Of a DNA stretch of 25,633 bases, positions 8,541-16,703 are shown piece after piece. A program made the translations under genes and the position numbers. The notes beneath the pieces were generated by a model. It worked only from the letters and a program-made list of their open reading frames with translations, was not told the origin of the DNA and ran no database searches. Within the stretch, counting starts at the first letter, position 1. Each line of letters begins with the position of its first letter. The DNA is from JAALKW01 sp033791145 (lineage in GTDB: Bacteria > Pseudomonadota > Gammaproteobacteria > Legionellales > Legionellaceae): contig JASJHH010000172.1 of NCBI GenBank assembly GCA_033791145.1, positions 1-25,633 of the forward strand. Reading direction: 5' to 3'.

Positions 8541-8619
8541 GAAGATAGACGCCGTCCCGTGTCATATTCTAAACCGTAACATAGTTTTTTTATAAAATCA
8601 TCTACTTACATCAAAAAGC

Positions 8620-8648
8620 TCGACAGGGTTTAAGGCATCACTTATGCT
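8620..8648 (+). promoter_or_regulatory. Candidate sigma70 promoter for the DUF2147 gene
   Basis: TCGACA (8620-8625), a 17-base spacer, TATGCT (8643-8648). A perfect 12-base palindrome GCATTTAAATGC (8655-8666) lies at the expected transcription start and could be an operator. Confidence 0.45.
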
Positions 8649-8688
8649 CTTACTGCATTTAAATGCATTTTTAAATAAGGAGCTTTAC

Positions 8689-9120
8689 ATGAAGAAAAAA
8701 CAAGTTTTTTTGTGGTCGGTGTTAGCCGTTTTTTATGTCTCATCAATCATGGCAAAAGCGCCAGTCGGTGATTGGATTACTATCGATGATAAAACAGGTA
8801 AAAAACGCTCCGAAGTGCATTTGAGTTTAAATCATGATGAGTTGTCAGGAAAAATCACTCGTGTGTATGCTGAAACAGGTGACACAGGCATTTGTAAATT
8901 ATGTCCGGGTGCCTTTAAAAATAAGCCGATTAAAAACTTAATGTTTATTTGGGGGCTGAAAGAACACAAAGGTGGCAGTTGGGGTGGTGGGGAAATTCTT
9001 GATCCCAAAACAGGAAAAATTTATCACGCCAGAATGATTCAAAAAGGGAATAAACTTTATGTGCGAGGGTATGTTGGGCTGCCGATTTTAGGACGGACCC
9101 AAATTTGGGAGCGTGCATAA
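8689..9120 (+). CDS. DUF2147 family exported protein
   Basis: A 143-aa protein starting MKKKQVFLWSVLAVFYV, with a signal peptide probably cleaved after about residue 22 (IMAKA). The mature part has the DUF2147 pattern: GDWITIDDKTGKKRSEVHL, GKITRVYAETGDTGICKLC, GGGEILDPKTGKIYHARM and LYVRGYVGLPILGRTQIW near the end. Two cysteines (C..C) match the conserved pair of the family. The family is periplasmic with no firmly assigned biochemical role. The ATG at 8689 is preferred over a longer in-frame start because AAGGAG (8677-8682) stands six bases before it and the signal peptide begins there. Confidence 0.9.
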   Translation: MKKKQVFLWSVLAVFYVSSIMAKAPVGDWITIDDKTGKKRSEVHLSLNHDELSGKITRVYAETGDTGICKLCPGAFKNKPIKNLMFIWGLKEHKGGSWGGGEILDPKTGKIYHARMIQKGNKLYVRGYVGLPILGRTQIWERA

Positions 9121-9155
9121 AACTTATTTGAATTTAATCTTCAAGTAACACACAG

Positions 9156-9182
9156 AGTTATCCACGGAATGTGTGGATAACT
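9156..9182. terminator. Bidirectional hairpin between convergent genes, containing DnaA-box-like sequences
   Basis: A perfect 10-bp stem (9156-9165 with 9173-9182) and 7-base loop, followed on the plus strand by a T-rich tract. Its place between two convergent genes favours a shared terminator. The arms contain TTATCCACG on the plus strand (9158-9166) and TTATCCACA, the DnaA-box consensus, on the minus strand (9172-9180). Confidence 0.65.
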
Positions 9183-9189
9183 TTATTTA

Positions 9190-9669
9190 TTATTTATTTG
9201 TTTTTAAAGATAACTCTAATTTAAAGTGTGCTACTTCTTCAGATTTAGATGAATTAAAATAATTAACATAAGCTTTTACAATAATAATTTGATTCACACG
9301 AAGGCCTGTTTCTTTTGATTCAGCAATCATACTTTTTACCATACTCCCCATTTCACTCACGAAATATACATCTGATTCAGGGCGGCGAATAAAGTTTGCC
9401 TCAAAAGACTTAAATGCTAGTGAGACATTAAGCCCGCTTTGTTTGGCATGATATAGTCCGTGAAATCCGCCTGCTAAATCAGCGCCTATGGTTAAAACAC
9501 CAAAATACATTGAATTTAAATGATTTCTATTGCGCCTAGAGCACGGCAATTTAATGACAATTTTTTTGTCATCTAATTGTATGAGTTTCGGCTTAACATA
9601 ACCGATTAATGGCACCTTGGTTTTTCCAAATGACCAAAGCATAAATTTAAATCGTGTCAGTCGTTTCAT
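9190..9669 (-). CDS. DUF4442-like hotdog-fold protein (putative thioesterase)
   Basis: A 159-aa protein with the pattern of the DUF4442/PaaI-like hotdog superfamily: a basic N-terminus, IKLPCSRRNRNHLNSMYFG, then GADLAGGFHGLY and a C-terminal beta-rich part ending ELSLKTNK. The N-H-x-x-S-M-Y-F-G segment followed by a helix is what marks the family, in which acyl-CoA thioesterase activity is suspected but not generally proven. No membrane segment is visible. It stands alone, convergent with the DUF2147 gene and divergent from dnaB. No clear ribosome site was found before the ATG at 9669. Confidence 0.8.
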   Translation of the reverse strand: MKRLTRFKFMLWSFGKTKVPLIGYVKPKLIQLDDKKIVIKLPCSRRNRNHLNSMYFGVLTIGADLAGGFHGLYHAKQSGLNVSLAFKSFEANFIRRPESDVYFVSEMGSMVKSMIAESKETGLRVNQIIIVKAYVNYFNSSKSEEVAHFKLELSLKTNK

Positions 9670-9751
9670 ATTTTATGATTATAAATAAGTTGAAAACACG
9701 TTACACTAGCATCTTTCTTGTATGAATTAATTAAAAAGTAAGTTAAAAATT

Positions 9752-11170
9752 ATGGCAGAAACAAAAGCACGACAACAAGCACCCGATTTCGTTAAGCGCC
9801 CACCGCACTCAGCTGAAGCTGAACAAGCAATTTTAGGGGGGTTAATGCTGGATAACCAAGTCTGGGATAAAATCGGACATAAACTTTGTGATGCGGATTT
9901 TTATCGCACAGAGCATCGTTTGTTATTTCAATGTATTTCAAATTTAGTCTCTAAAAATCAACCGTTTGATGTTGTGACGATATTAGATGGTTTAAAATCA
10001 ACGAACCAAGCTGACGAGGCAGGGGGCGAGGCCTATTTATTTGAGCTTGCGAATAATACCCCAAGTGTTGCAAATGTCGCGGCTTATGCTGACATTGTGC
10101 GTGCAAAATCAGTGCAGCGACAACTCATAGGGGTTGCTGGTGAAATTGCAGATGCAGCGTATCAGCCAGGTGAGCGAGAAGTATCTGATATTCTCGATTT
10201 TGCAGAAACACGTGTTTTTGCAATTTCGGAACAGACAGCTTCAGAGGGTGGTCCTGAAGCCATGCAGTCGGTTGTGGTGCGGGCTGTTGAAAAAATTGAT
10301 GCATTATTTCATAAAGGCACGGCGATTACGGGTTTGCCGACGGGACTTACTGATTTAGATGAGCTCACCTCAGGCCTACAAGAATCGGACTTAGTGATTG
10401 TTGCAGGTCGGCCATCCATGGGTAAAACGAGTTTAGTGATGAACATTGCAGAGCATGCAGCGCTCGAGGTCAAAAAACCTGTTTTGGTGTTTTCGATGGA
10501 GATGCCTTCTGACTCGCTTGCGATGCGGATGATGTCGTCATTGGGTCGAATTGACCAAAACCATATTCGAACAGGTAAACTCAACGATGATGATTGGTCG
10601 CGTGTAACCTCAACGGTACATATGCTGTCAGAGGCAAATTTATATATTGATGATTCGGCATCATTGAGTCCTGCAGAACTGCGTGCACGTGCAAGGCGTT
10701 TAGTCAAAGAGCAGGGCCCGCTTGGATTAATCGTAATTGATTATTTGCAGCTCATGAAAGTCCCGGGGTTCAGAGCAGATAATCGTGCAGCTGAAATTTC
10801 TGAGATTTCGCGTAGCTTAAAAGCATTGGCCAAAGAGCTTAAAGTGCCTGTTATTGCACTGTCACAGCTTAATCGTAGTCTTGAGCAGCGGCAAGATAAA
10901 CGACCTGTGATGTCTGACTTACGAGAGTCTGGTGCGATTGAGCAAGATGCCGATTTAATTTGTTTTATTTATCGAGACGAAGTATACAACGAAGAAAGCC
11001 CTGATAAAGGCAGTGCTGAAATTATTATTGCAAAACAAAGAAACGGCCCTATCGGAAAAGTACGCGTGGCGTTTTTAGGGCAATATACGCGTTTTGAAGA
11101 TTTGGCGTTTCAAGGCTATCAATCACAAGGGGGAGTCAACGATGGCTCGACCGACACATATAGCGGTTGA
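9752..11170 (+). CDS. dnaB: Replicative DNA helicase DnaB
   Basis: A 472-aa hexameric 5'-3' helicase that unwinds the replication fork. The N-terminal domain begins near PPHSAEAEQAILGGLMLD. The RecA-like C-terminal domain has Walker A GRPSMGKTS near residue 220, FSMEMPSDSLAMRM, Walker B VIDYLQLM near residue 330, and SQLNRSLEQRQDKRP followed by DLRESGAIEQDAD and AKQRNGPIGKV. All key motifs are intact, and there is no intein. The ribosome site is weak. The 3' end overlaps alr by 29 bases, so the two are probably co-transcribed. Confidence 0.98.
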   Translation: MAETKARQQAPDFVKRPPHSAEAEQAILGGLMLDNQVWDKIGHKLCDADFYRTEHRLLFQCISNLVSKNQPFDVVTILDGLKSTNQADEAGGEAYLFELANNTPSVANVAAYADIVRAKSVQRQLIGVAGEIADAAYQPGEREVSDILDFAETRVFAISEQTASEGGPEAMQSVVVRAVEKIDALFHKGTAITGLPTGLTDLDELTSGLQESDLVIVAGRPSMGKTSLVMNIAEHAALEVKKPVLVFSMEMPSDSLAMRMMSSLGRIDQNHIRTGKLNDDDWSRVTSTVHMLSEANLYIDDSASLSPAELRARARRLVKEQGPLGLIVIDYLQLMKVPGFRADNRAAEISEISRSLKALAKELKVPVIALSQLNRSLEQRQDKRPVMSDLRESGAIEQDADLICFIYRDEVYNEESPDKGSAEIIIAKQRNGPIGKVRVAFLGQYTRFEDLAFQGYQSQGGVNDGSTDTYSG

Positions 11171-12230
11171 TGTATCAGCACTCAAGCATAATCTTGCAAG
11201 CGTTCGAGCGTGTGCGCCAAAGCAACAAATTGTTGCGATGGTTAAGGCTGACGCGTATGCATGTGGCGTGCCGTTTGTGGTACCGGCGCTTGAAGATAAT
11301 CTAGATGCATTTGGGGTTGCGAGCCTTGAAGAAGCAATCGCTGTTAGACAGTACACGCAAAAGCCTTGTATTTTATTTGAAGGTGTTTTTACACCGGATG
11401 AGTTAGCAGAGGTTGTAAAGCTTAAGTTCGAAATAGTTATACATGAAAAAATGCAACTGGAATGGCTTTTAAATACACCGCTAGATAAGCCTGTTCGTGT
11501 CTGGGTCAAAATAGACACGGGTATGCACCGATTAGGTTTTATGCCAGATGAGGCATCTGATGTGATTGCGGCACTTAAAACCTGCCCATGGATAGACAAT
11601 ACTATTACGGTGATGACGCATCTTGCTTCAGCGGACACACCCCAAAGCACACAAAATCAATTGCAATATCAAATTTTTCAAGATTTACAAGGTGTTAGTG
11701 CTTTAACCCAAAGCATTGCCAATTCTGCTGCGATTTTATCTTATGCAAATACAGACAAACTTTTCGATGTCGTGCGTCCAGGGATTATGCTGTATGGCGT
11801 ATCTCCTTTTTTTGATCAAGATGGTACATCTATTGGTTTAAAACCTGTGATGCAATTGATATCTAAAATTACAGCGATACATGATATTTTACCCGGTGAG
11901 ACGGTTGGGTATGGCGCAACTTGGCAGGCTGAACGACCATCAAAAATAGCTGTTGTTGCTGTCGGATATGGCGATGGATATCCACGCCATATTGCACCGA
12001 ATACACCGGTTTATATAGAAAATCAATTTGTACCGATTGTTGGGCGTGTTTCTATGGATATGTTAATGATTGATATCACGGATTTTAAAGAAATAACAAT
12101 AGGAAATCGTGTGGAGCTTTGGGGTGCGAATTTGCCAGTTGAACGCATTGCTCGTGCTGCAGGTACGATAGGATATGAACTGCTCACACAAATATCACCT
12201 CGTGTTCGTGCACAAGCGGTTGTGATTTAG
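11142..12230 (+). CDS. alr: Alanine racemase
   Basis: A 362-aa PLP enzyme making D-alanine for peptidoglycan. The PLP lysine is in MVKADAYACG near residue 35, the substrate-side tyrosine in VGYGATW near residue 255, and the C-terminal beta domain contains VGRVSMDMLMIDITD. The ATG at 11142 (MARPTHIAVD) is preferred over a start 48 bases upstream because GGGGGAG ends six bases before it and the family's N-terminus begins here. It overlaps the dnaB 3' end, an arrangement common in gammaproteobacteria. All motifs appear functional. Confidence 0.97.
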   Translation: MARPTHIAVDVSALKHNLASVRACAPKQQIVAMVKADAYACGVPFVVPALEDNLDAFGVASLEEAIAVRQYTQKPCILFEGVFTPDELAEVVKLKFEIVIHEKMQLEWLLNTPLDKPVRVWVKIDTGMHRLGFMPDEASDVIAALKTCPWIDNTITVMTHLASADTPQSTQNQLQYQIFQDLQGVSALTQSIANSAAILSYANTDKLFDVVRPGIMLYGVSPFFDQDGTSIGLKPVMQLISKITAIHDILPGETVGYGATWQAERPSKIAVVAVGYGDGYPRHIAPNTPVYIENQFVPIVGRVSMDMLMIDITDFKEITIGNRVELWGANLPVERIARAAGTIGYELLTQISPRVRAQAVVI

Positions 12231-12255
12231 TTTGTTTTAAAAGGAGTTATAAACA

Positions 12256-12705
12256 ATGCATCAAAAAAAATACTTAAGTGTTTTAGGATTGATTGTGCTA
12301 ACAGGTTGTTTGCCGTTAAATAATGAAAGCACAGGCATGCTTGCAGGTGGCGTTGCAGGCGGGCTTTTAGGGAGTCAAATAGGGAGTGGCTCAGGACAGG
12401 TTGCAGCGGCTGCAACAGGCGCATTTATTGGGGCTGTTTTAGGTGGAAAAATAGGGCAACACATGGATAAACAAGATCAGCTCGAAGTGCAGCATGCACT
12501 GGAGAGTACAGCGACAGGAAAAACAGCTCGTTGGAAAAATCCAGATACAGGCAATCAATATCGTGTGACCCCAACGCGAACCTATTATCGAGCGGAGCAA
12601 CCTTGTCGTGAATATACCACGTATGCCAACATTGGCGGCAAGCAAGAGCAAATTTATGGTAAGGCGTGTCGTACAGCCGATGGCGCATGGCGTGTCGTGA
12701 ATTAG
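12256..12705 (+). CDS. Glycine-zipper outer-membrane lipoprotein (17-kDa surface antigen type)
   Basis: A 149-aa protein with a lipoprotein signal peptide and lipobox LTGC (Cys18 is the predicted lipidated residue). It is followed by a glycine-zipper membrane segment (MLAGGVAGGLLGSQIGSG and GAFIGAVLGGKIGQHMD, residues about 28-72), then a soluble C-terminal domain with two cysteines, PCREYTTYANIGG and YGKACRTADGAWRVV. This is the arrangement of the Rickettsia 17-kDa antigen family, usually placed in the outer membrane and of uncertain role. AAAGGAG precedes the start, and the gene lies 25 bases after alr, so it may be read from the dnaB-alr transcript. Confidence 0.88.
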   Translation: MHQKKYLSVLGLIVLTGCLPLNNESTGMLAGGVAGGLLGSQIGSGSGQVAAAATGAFIGAVLGGKIGQHMDKQDQLEVQHALESTATGKTARWKNPDTGNQYRVTPTRTYYRAEQPCREYTTYANIGGKQEQIYGKACRTADGAWRVVN

Positions 12706-12715
12706 TGATGATTAG

Positions 12716-12776
12716 TTGACGTCTCTCGTCAATCTCTGGCAAGATGCCTTTTTTGTTTTGATGAGGGACGAGAGAT
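12716..12776 (+). promoter_or_regulatory. etfB leader with competing inverted repeats
   Basis: TTGACG (12716-12721) pairs with CGTCAA (12727-12732). Alternatively TCTCTCGTC (12722-12730) pairs perfectly with GACGAGAGA (12767-12775), which ends one base before the etfB ATG and covers part of the ribosome site. A short GGCA-AGA-TGCC hairpin followed by T6 (about 12738-12754) lies between and could be a weak terminator of the lipoprotein gene. TTGACG may also be a -35, but no good -10 follows. Regulation is inferred. Confidence 0.4.
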
Positions 12777-13541
12777 ATGCCAAAAAAGATTTTGGTGCCG
12801 GTGAAACGGGTCATAGATCCTTATGTGAAAATACGCGTTAAACCCACAGAAGATGGCGTTGAAACAGCGCAAGTTAAGCATGCCATGAATCCGTTTGATG
12901 AAATTGCAATCGAAGAAGCATTGCGTTTGGTTGAAAAAGGCATGGCAGATGAAGTGATTGCTGTCACAATTGGCTCTGTAATATGCCAAGAAACCTTAAG
13001 ACATGCATTAGCACTTGGCGCACATCGCAGTATTTTAGTCGAATTGCCAGAATCAAATATAATATATCCAGCACTTCATATAGCAAAAATATTACAAGCA
13101 ATTGTTACAAAAGAAACACCTGATTTAGTATTAATGGGTAAACAAGCTATTGATGGTGATAATAATCAGACCCCTCAAATGCTTGCAGCATTACTCGGTT
13201 GGCCTCAAGCAACTTTTGCATCAGAGATTAAATTTGATGCAGATAAACTCACAGTAACACGCGAAGTCGATACAGGCTTTGAAACAATCGCTGTTAATTT
13301 GCCAGCTGTTGTGAGTACGGACTTGCGTTTAAATAAACCACGTTATGCGAGTTTGCCCAATATCATGAAGGCCAAACAAAAGCCGCTTGATCAAATTGCC
13401 TTGGTTGATTTAAATTTAGATTTAAAACCACACACAAACATATTATCTGTCAAATCGCCACCGGTGAGGCAAGCAGGCATTAAAGTTGCATCGGTTGATG
13501 AATTAATCGAAAAATTACGTGATGAAGCTAAAGTGCTTTAA
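12777..13541 (+). CDS. etfB: Electron transfer flavoprotein subunit beta
   Basis: A 254-aa subunit that with EtfA carries electrons from acyl-CoA and other dehydrogenases to the quinone pool via ETF-ubiquinone oxidoreductase (not in this window). The N-terminus is KKILVPVKRVIDPYVKIRVK; later come ALALGAHRSILVE, the AMP-site region MGKQAIDGDNNQTPQMLA, and the beta-subunit signature TDLRLNKPRYASLPNIMKAK near residue 185. Length is usual. It lies 25 bases before etfA in the normal bacterial order. The role is cytoplasmic. The start may be controlled by the leader structure upstream. Confidence 0.97.
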   Translation: MPKKILVPVKRVIDPYVKIRVKPTEDGVETAQVKHAMNPFDEIAIEEALRLVEKGMADEVIAVTIGSVICQETLRHALALGAHRSILVELPESNIIYPALHIAKILQAIVTKETPDLVLMGKQAIDGDNNQTPQMLAALLGWPQATFASEIKFDADKLTVTREVDTGFETIAVNLPAVVSTDLRLNKPRYASLPNIMKAKQKPLDQIALVDLNLDLKPHTNILSVKSPPVRQAGIKVASVDELIEKLRDEAKVL

Positions 13542-13565
13542 ATGTTTTAAAAAGGAGTCTGGAAC

Positions 13566-14510
13566 ATGCGTGTTTTAGTTTTAGCAGAACATGATAATCA
13601 AACGTTTTCTCCTGCTACAGCACATGTACTTGCTGCAGCAAATGCCTTAGGTGATGAAGTCGTTGTCTTGGTTGCGGGATTTAATTGTAAAGCCGTGGCC
13701 GATGAGGTATCCAAATTATCGGGTGTGAGCTGTGTGTGTTTAGCTGATAATGCATGCTATGAACATCCATTGGCTGAAAATTTAAGCGCGTTAATTCATG
13801 CGCAACTAGAGTGTTTAGGCAATATAGATGCTTTACTCGCACCTGCAACAACGTTTGGTAAAGATGTATTACCACGTGTGGCGGCCATGTGTGATGTGAC
13901 ACAAGTCTCAGATGTAACTCAAATCATAGATCAAAATACGTTCGAACATCCCATTTATGCAGGGAATGCGATTGAAACTGTACGTGTGTTAGATAAACTC
14001 AAAATTTTAAGCATTAGAACGACAGCATTTGATGCTGTGACTGATACACAAACACCGGCTCAAATAGAAGTATTAAATACTGTATTTGAGGCAAAAAACA
14101 CGCAATTTATCAGTGCTTCAAAACCAGAATCAATACGCCCTGAATTAACCAGTGCTAAACGGGTGGTTTCAGGGGGGCGTGGGCTTCAAAGTGCTGAGCA
14201 ATTTAAATTAATTGAAGATTTAGCTGATGTTTTAGGGGCGGCAGTAGGCGCCTCACGTGCAGCAGTCGATGCAGGCTTTATCTCAAATTCACATCAAGTC
14301 GGTCAAACGGGTAAAATTGTCGCACCGAGTTTATATATTGCAGTCGGTATTTCAGGTGCTGTGCAGCACTTAGCGGGCATTAAAGGTGCCAAGGTGATTG
14401 TTGCAATTAATAAAGATGAAGATGCACCTATTTTTCAGGTGGCGGATTATGCACTGGTCGGTGATTTATTTACTGTTGTGCCAGAATTAATAAAGAAAGT
14501 TAAGGGGTAA
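13566..14510 (+). CDS. etfA: Electron transfer flavoprotein subunit alpha
   Basis: A 314-aa FAD-binding subunit of ETF. The N-terminal alpha/beta domain starts MRVLVLAEHDNQTF. The C-terminal FAD domain contains VVSGGRGLQS, GASRAAVDAGFISNSHQVGQ, GKIVAPSLYIAVGISGAVQH and NKDEDAPIFQVADYALVGDL, which together identify the subunit. AAGGAG lies upstream of the ATG. It sits between etfB and ald, with four bases between its stop and the ald ATG, so the three genes look like one operon. Confidence 0.97.
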   Translation: MRVLVLAEHDNQTFSPATAHVLAAANALGDEVVVLVAGFNCKAVADEVSKLSGVSCVCLADNACYEHPLAENLSALIHAQLECLGNIDALLAPATTFGKDVLPRVAAMCDVTQVSDVTQIIDQNTFEHPIYAGNAIETVRVLDKLKILSIRTTAFDAVTDTQTPAQIEVLNTVFEAKNTQFISASKPESIRPELTSAKRVVSGGRGLQSAEQFKLIEDLADVLGAAVGASRAAVDAGFISNSHQVGQTGKIVAPSLYIAVGISGAVQHLAGIKGAKVIVAINKDEDAPIFQVADYALVGDLFTVVPELIKKVKG

Positions 14511-14514
14511 TCAT

Positions 14515-15639
14515 ATGTTAGTAGGTGTTCCAAAAGAAATTAAAGCACAAGAAGCACGCGTTGGGTTAGTACCAGGTAGTGTTCGTGAAATTATACGTGC
14601 TGGCAGCGAAGTGATTGTTGAAAGACGTGCAGGGCTTGGTATTGGTATTACAGATGAAGCCTATGAAGCAGCAGGCGCTGAAATGGTCGATACTGCAGAT
14701 GAGATATTTGCGCGCGCGGATTTAGTGATTAAAGTCAAAGAACCTCAACCTAGCGAATGCAGACGCTTGCGTGAAGGCCAAATATTATTTACTTATTTAC
14801 ATTTAGCACCAGACCCAATGCAAACACGGTTATTAAAAGAGTCCGGCGTGAGTGCTATTGCGTATGAAACAGTGACCGAAGCAGGAGGTGGTTTACCACT
14901 TTTAACACCCATGTCACAAGTTGCAGGACGCATGTCTATTCAGGCAGGTGCACATTGTTTAGAAATGATTGAAGGCGGCTCGGGTATTTTGCTCGGTGGC
15001 GTACCAGGTGTGGCACCTGCGAACGTGGTTGTGATTGGCGGGGGTGTTGTCGGAACCAATGCAGCACGTATGGCAATGGGCATGGAAGCGCGTGTGACGG
15101 TGTTAGATAGGTCTTTATCAAGACTTCGCGTACTCGATTTTCAGTTTGGTTCTAAACTAAATACGATTTATTCTACAAGTGAAGCGCTTGAGCAGTATGT
15201 AGCAGATGCTGATTTAGTGATTGGTGCGGTACTCGTCCCAGGTGCTGCAGCACCTCGTTTGGTCACACGTGATATGTTAAAAACCATGCGACCAGGCTCT
15301 GTGGTGGCGGATATTGCAATTGACCAAGGCGGATGTTTTGAAACCAGTCGTGCTACAACGCATGAAGAACCAACGTATGTTGAAGAAGGTGTTGTGCATT
15401 ATTGTGTGGCGAATATGCCAGGTGCCGTACCTAGGACGTCGACCTTTGCATTAAATAATGCAACCCTGCCGTATATCTTAAATTTGGTGACCAAAGGTTT
15501 AAAAGTGGCTTTATTAAGCGATCCACATTTAATGGCAGGGCTTAATGTGCATCAAGGTAAAATCACATATGAAGCAGTCGCACGTGATTTGGATTATGCA
15601 TATGTTCCAGCGAAAGATGTGCTGTCTGATTTGCCTTAG
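14515..15639 (+). CDS. ald: Alanine dehydrogenase
   Basis: A 374-aa NAD-dependent enzyme interconverting L-alanine and pyruvate plus ammonia. Substrate-binding residues are in VIKVKEPQPSE (Lys near 74) and LFTYLHLAPD (His near 95). The Rossmann fold is in VVVIGGGVVGTNAARMAMGM (near 170-190), with VTVLD for the NAD ribose, and the C-terminal part has IDQGGCFETSRATTHEEPTY and NMPGAVPRTSTFALNNATLP. The ribosome site AAGGGG lies within the end of etfA. Grouping with etfBA suggests use of amino acids as carbon and energy sources; that link is inferred. Confidence 0.97.
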   Translation: MLVGVPKEIKAQEARVGLVPGSVREIIRAGSEVIVERRAGLGIGITDEAYEAAGAEMVDTADEIFARADLVIKVKEPQPSECRRLREGQILFTYLHLAPDPMQTRLLKESGVSAIAYETVTEAGGGLPLLTPMSQVAGRMSIQAGAHCLEMIEGGSGILLGGVPGVAPANVVVIGGGVVGTNAARMAMGMEARVTVLDRSLSRLRVLDFQFGSKLNTIYSTSEALEQYVADADLVIGAVLVPGAAAPRLVTRDMLKTMRPGSVVADIAIDQGGCFETSRATTHEEPTYVEEGVVHYCVANMPGAVPRTSTFALNNATLPYILNLVTKGLKVALLSDPHLMAGLNVHQGKITYEAVARDLDYAYVPAKDVLSDLP

Positions 15640-15649
15640 AGATTGAGTG

Positions 15650-16024
15650 ATGCTGCTTAAAAAAATTATATGCTTTTGTTTGTTAGGTTTGAGCATGATA
15701 ACGCATGCCCAAAACATTTTGCCCATCAGGCATGTGATTGCAAATACAACAAAAGACATGGTGTTTTATAATTTTCATTTTCAGGGCGATGCTTCTTGTG
15801 ATAGCAGTGATTCTGTTTCAATCGGGCATCTGAAGCAAATGGATTGTAAAAGTGAGGGTTTATATAAACCAGGTATTTATACACTGAAGTTCGAGCAAGT
15901 TTATTTTTATGGTAAACGAAAAGCACGTTGTTCTGGGTCTAAAACCTATCAAGTTGGAAAATATAAAAAGCTCATGATTTGGAAAATATCCAAACGATGC
16001 CAGTTGGATATAATAGATACTTAA
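15650..16024 (+). CDS. Small exported protein, unknown function
   Basis: A 124-aa protein with a clear signal peptide (MLLKKIICFCLLGLSMITHA, cleavage probably before QN). The mature part of about 104 residues has four cysteines (ASC, DCK, ARC, RCQ), likely two disulfides in the periplasm, and beta-type sequence such as GIYTLKFEQVYFYG. I do not recognise the family. It begins ten bases after ald and ends 13 bases before sdhE, so it probably shares their transcript. The ATG at 15650 is preferred over the GTG directly before it because the signal peptide starts there. Confidence 0.72.
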   Translation: MLLKKIICFCLLGLSMITHAQNILPIRHVIANTTKDMVFYNFHFQGDASCDSSDSVSIGHLKQMDCKSEGLYKPGIYTLKFEQVYFYGKRKARCSGSKTYQVGKYKKLMIWKISKRCQLDIIDT

Positions 16025-16037
16025 TTTTGTGAATTTT

Positions 16038-16301
16038 ATGACGAATAATCAATTATCAACAGATGAAAAAGCGAAACTCATGTGGCGTTGCAGGCGCGGC
16101 ATGTTGGAATTAGATTTAATTTTATCACGCTTTATGCGTACGCATTGGGATGCATTAACGCCTGAAGAGCAAACTACATTCGAGTGTTTGCTGCATGAGC
16201 CTGATCCTGATTTATATGCTTGGTTTATGGGATATGAAATTGTCGAAGATGAAGCCTTCAAGCACCTGGTCGCCCTTATCCAACGTTACGGTAAACCTTA
16301 A
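16038..16301 (+). CDS. sdhE: Succinate dehydrogenase assembly factor SdhE
   Basis: An 87-aa protein of the SdhE/Sdh5 (YgfY, DUF339) family, which promotes covalent attachment of FAD to SdhA (and FrdA). The family motif RRGMLELD is at residues about 18-25, and the DPDLYAWFMGYE segment matches DPDLFNWLM of E. coli SdhE. The ATG at 16038 gives the usual length; a GTG nine bases upstream is an alternative, and neither has a strong ribosome site. The 3' end overlaps the ygfX-like gene, an arrangement known from E. coli (ygfY-ygfX, also called cptB-cptA). Confidence 0.94.
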   Translation: MTNNQLSTDEKAKLMWRCRRGMLELDLILSRFMRTHWDALTPEEQTTFECLLHEPDPDLYAWFMGYEIVEDEAFKHLVALIQRYGKP

Positions 16302-16674
16302 AGCATCAAAAGATTATCAAAAACTTTTGATGCTGATGTATGCTGTGGTTGCGATTGCGTTATTTACGTCTGATTTTTATGGCTTATTTAGTTTTATTTT
16401 AAGCTTCTGTTTTAGTGCTTATTTTATATATTTATCGCGTTTAAAAACGCCGGGTGCGTTTTGCGTTCGCATAGAATATATCCAGCAACAATGGCAAATC
16501 TATCAAACACCTACGCAATTTGAAATATATAAAACAGCACGTATAAAATTTGATTTTGGATGGCTTATCTGGCTTGTTTTTGAAGGCGAATCAAAGCTTC
16601 AGGTTTTAATTTTTCGAGATCAAATCAGCTTAGATGCGCATCGCGCACTTCGGGTGTTGTTGCGCGTGATATAA
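16249..16674 (+). CDS. ygfX: YgfX/CptA-like membrane protein
   Basis: A 141-aa protein with two adjacent membrane helices (residues about 22-60, LLMLMYAVVAIALFTSDF and LFSFILSFCFSAYFIYL) and a cytoplasmic beta-rich C-terminus (QQWQIYQTPTQFEIY, GWLIWLVFEGESK, AHRALRVLL). This topology, length and position right after sdhE match YgfX (CptA), described in E. coli as an inhibitor of cytoskeletal proteins FtsZ and MreB paired with SdhE/CptB, although the toxin-antitoxin role is disputed. Sequence identity looks low, so the call rests on context and topology. The ATG at 16249 lies inside sdhE; longer starts are possible. Confidence 0.75.
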   Translation: MKPSSTWSPLSNVTVNLKASKDYQKLLMLMYAVVAIALFTSDFYGLFSFILSFCFSAYFIYLSRLKTPGAFCVRIEYIQQQWQIYQTPTQFEIYKTARIKFDFGWLIWLVFEGESKLQVLIFRDQISLDAHRALRVLLRVI

Positions 16675-16703
16675 TCCAGTAAAAAGCTTTTTTATTAAGT
16701 TGT

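Noticed and set aside
9156..9182. Replication origin near dnaB
   Set aside because: Only two facing DnaA-like boxes, no cluster, and no dnaA, dnaN or gidA nearby; a hairpin between convergent genes is the simpler reading.
11123..11650. Minus-strand 175-codon ORF inside alr
   Set aside because: Low-complexity Ser/Thr/Ala-rich shadow of a clear alanine racemase.
11142..12230. Unusual PLP motif KADAYACG in alanine racemase
   Set aside because: The catalytic Lys and the GYGATW tyrosine are intact and this neighbour variation is within family range.
16675..16703. AAAAAGCTTTTTT as terminator after ygfX
   Set aside because: A self-complementary A/T run with no loop; not convincing as an intrinsic terminator.
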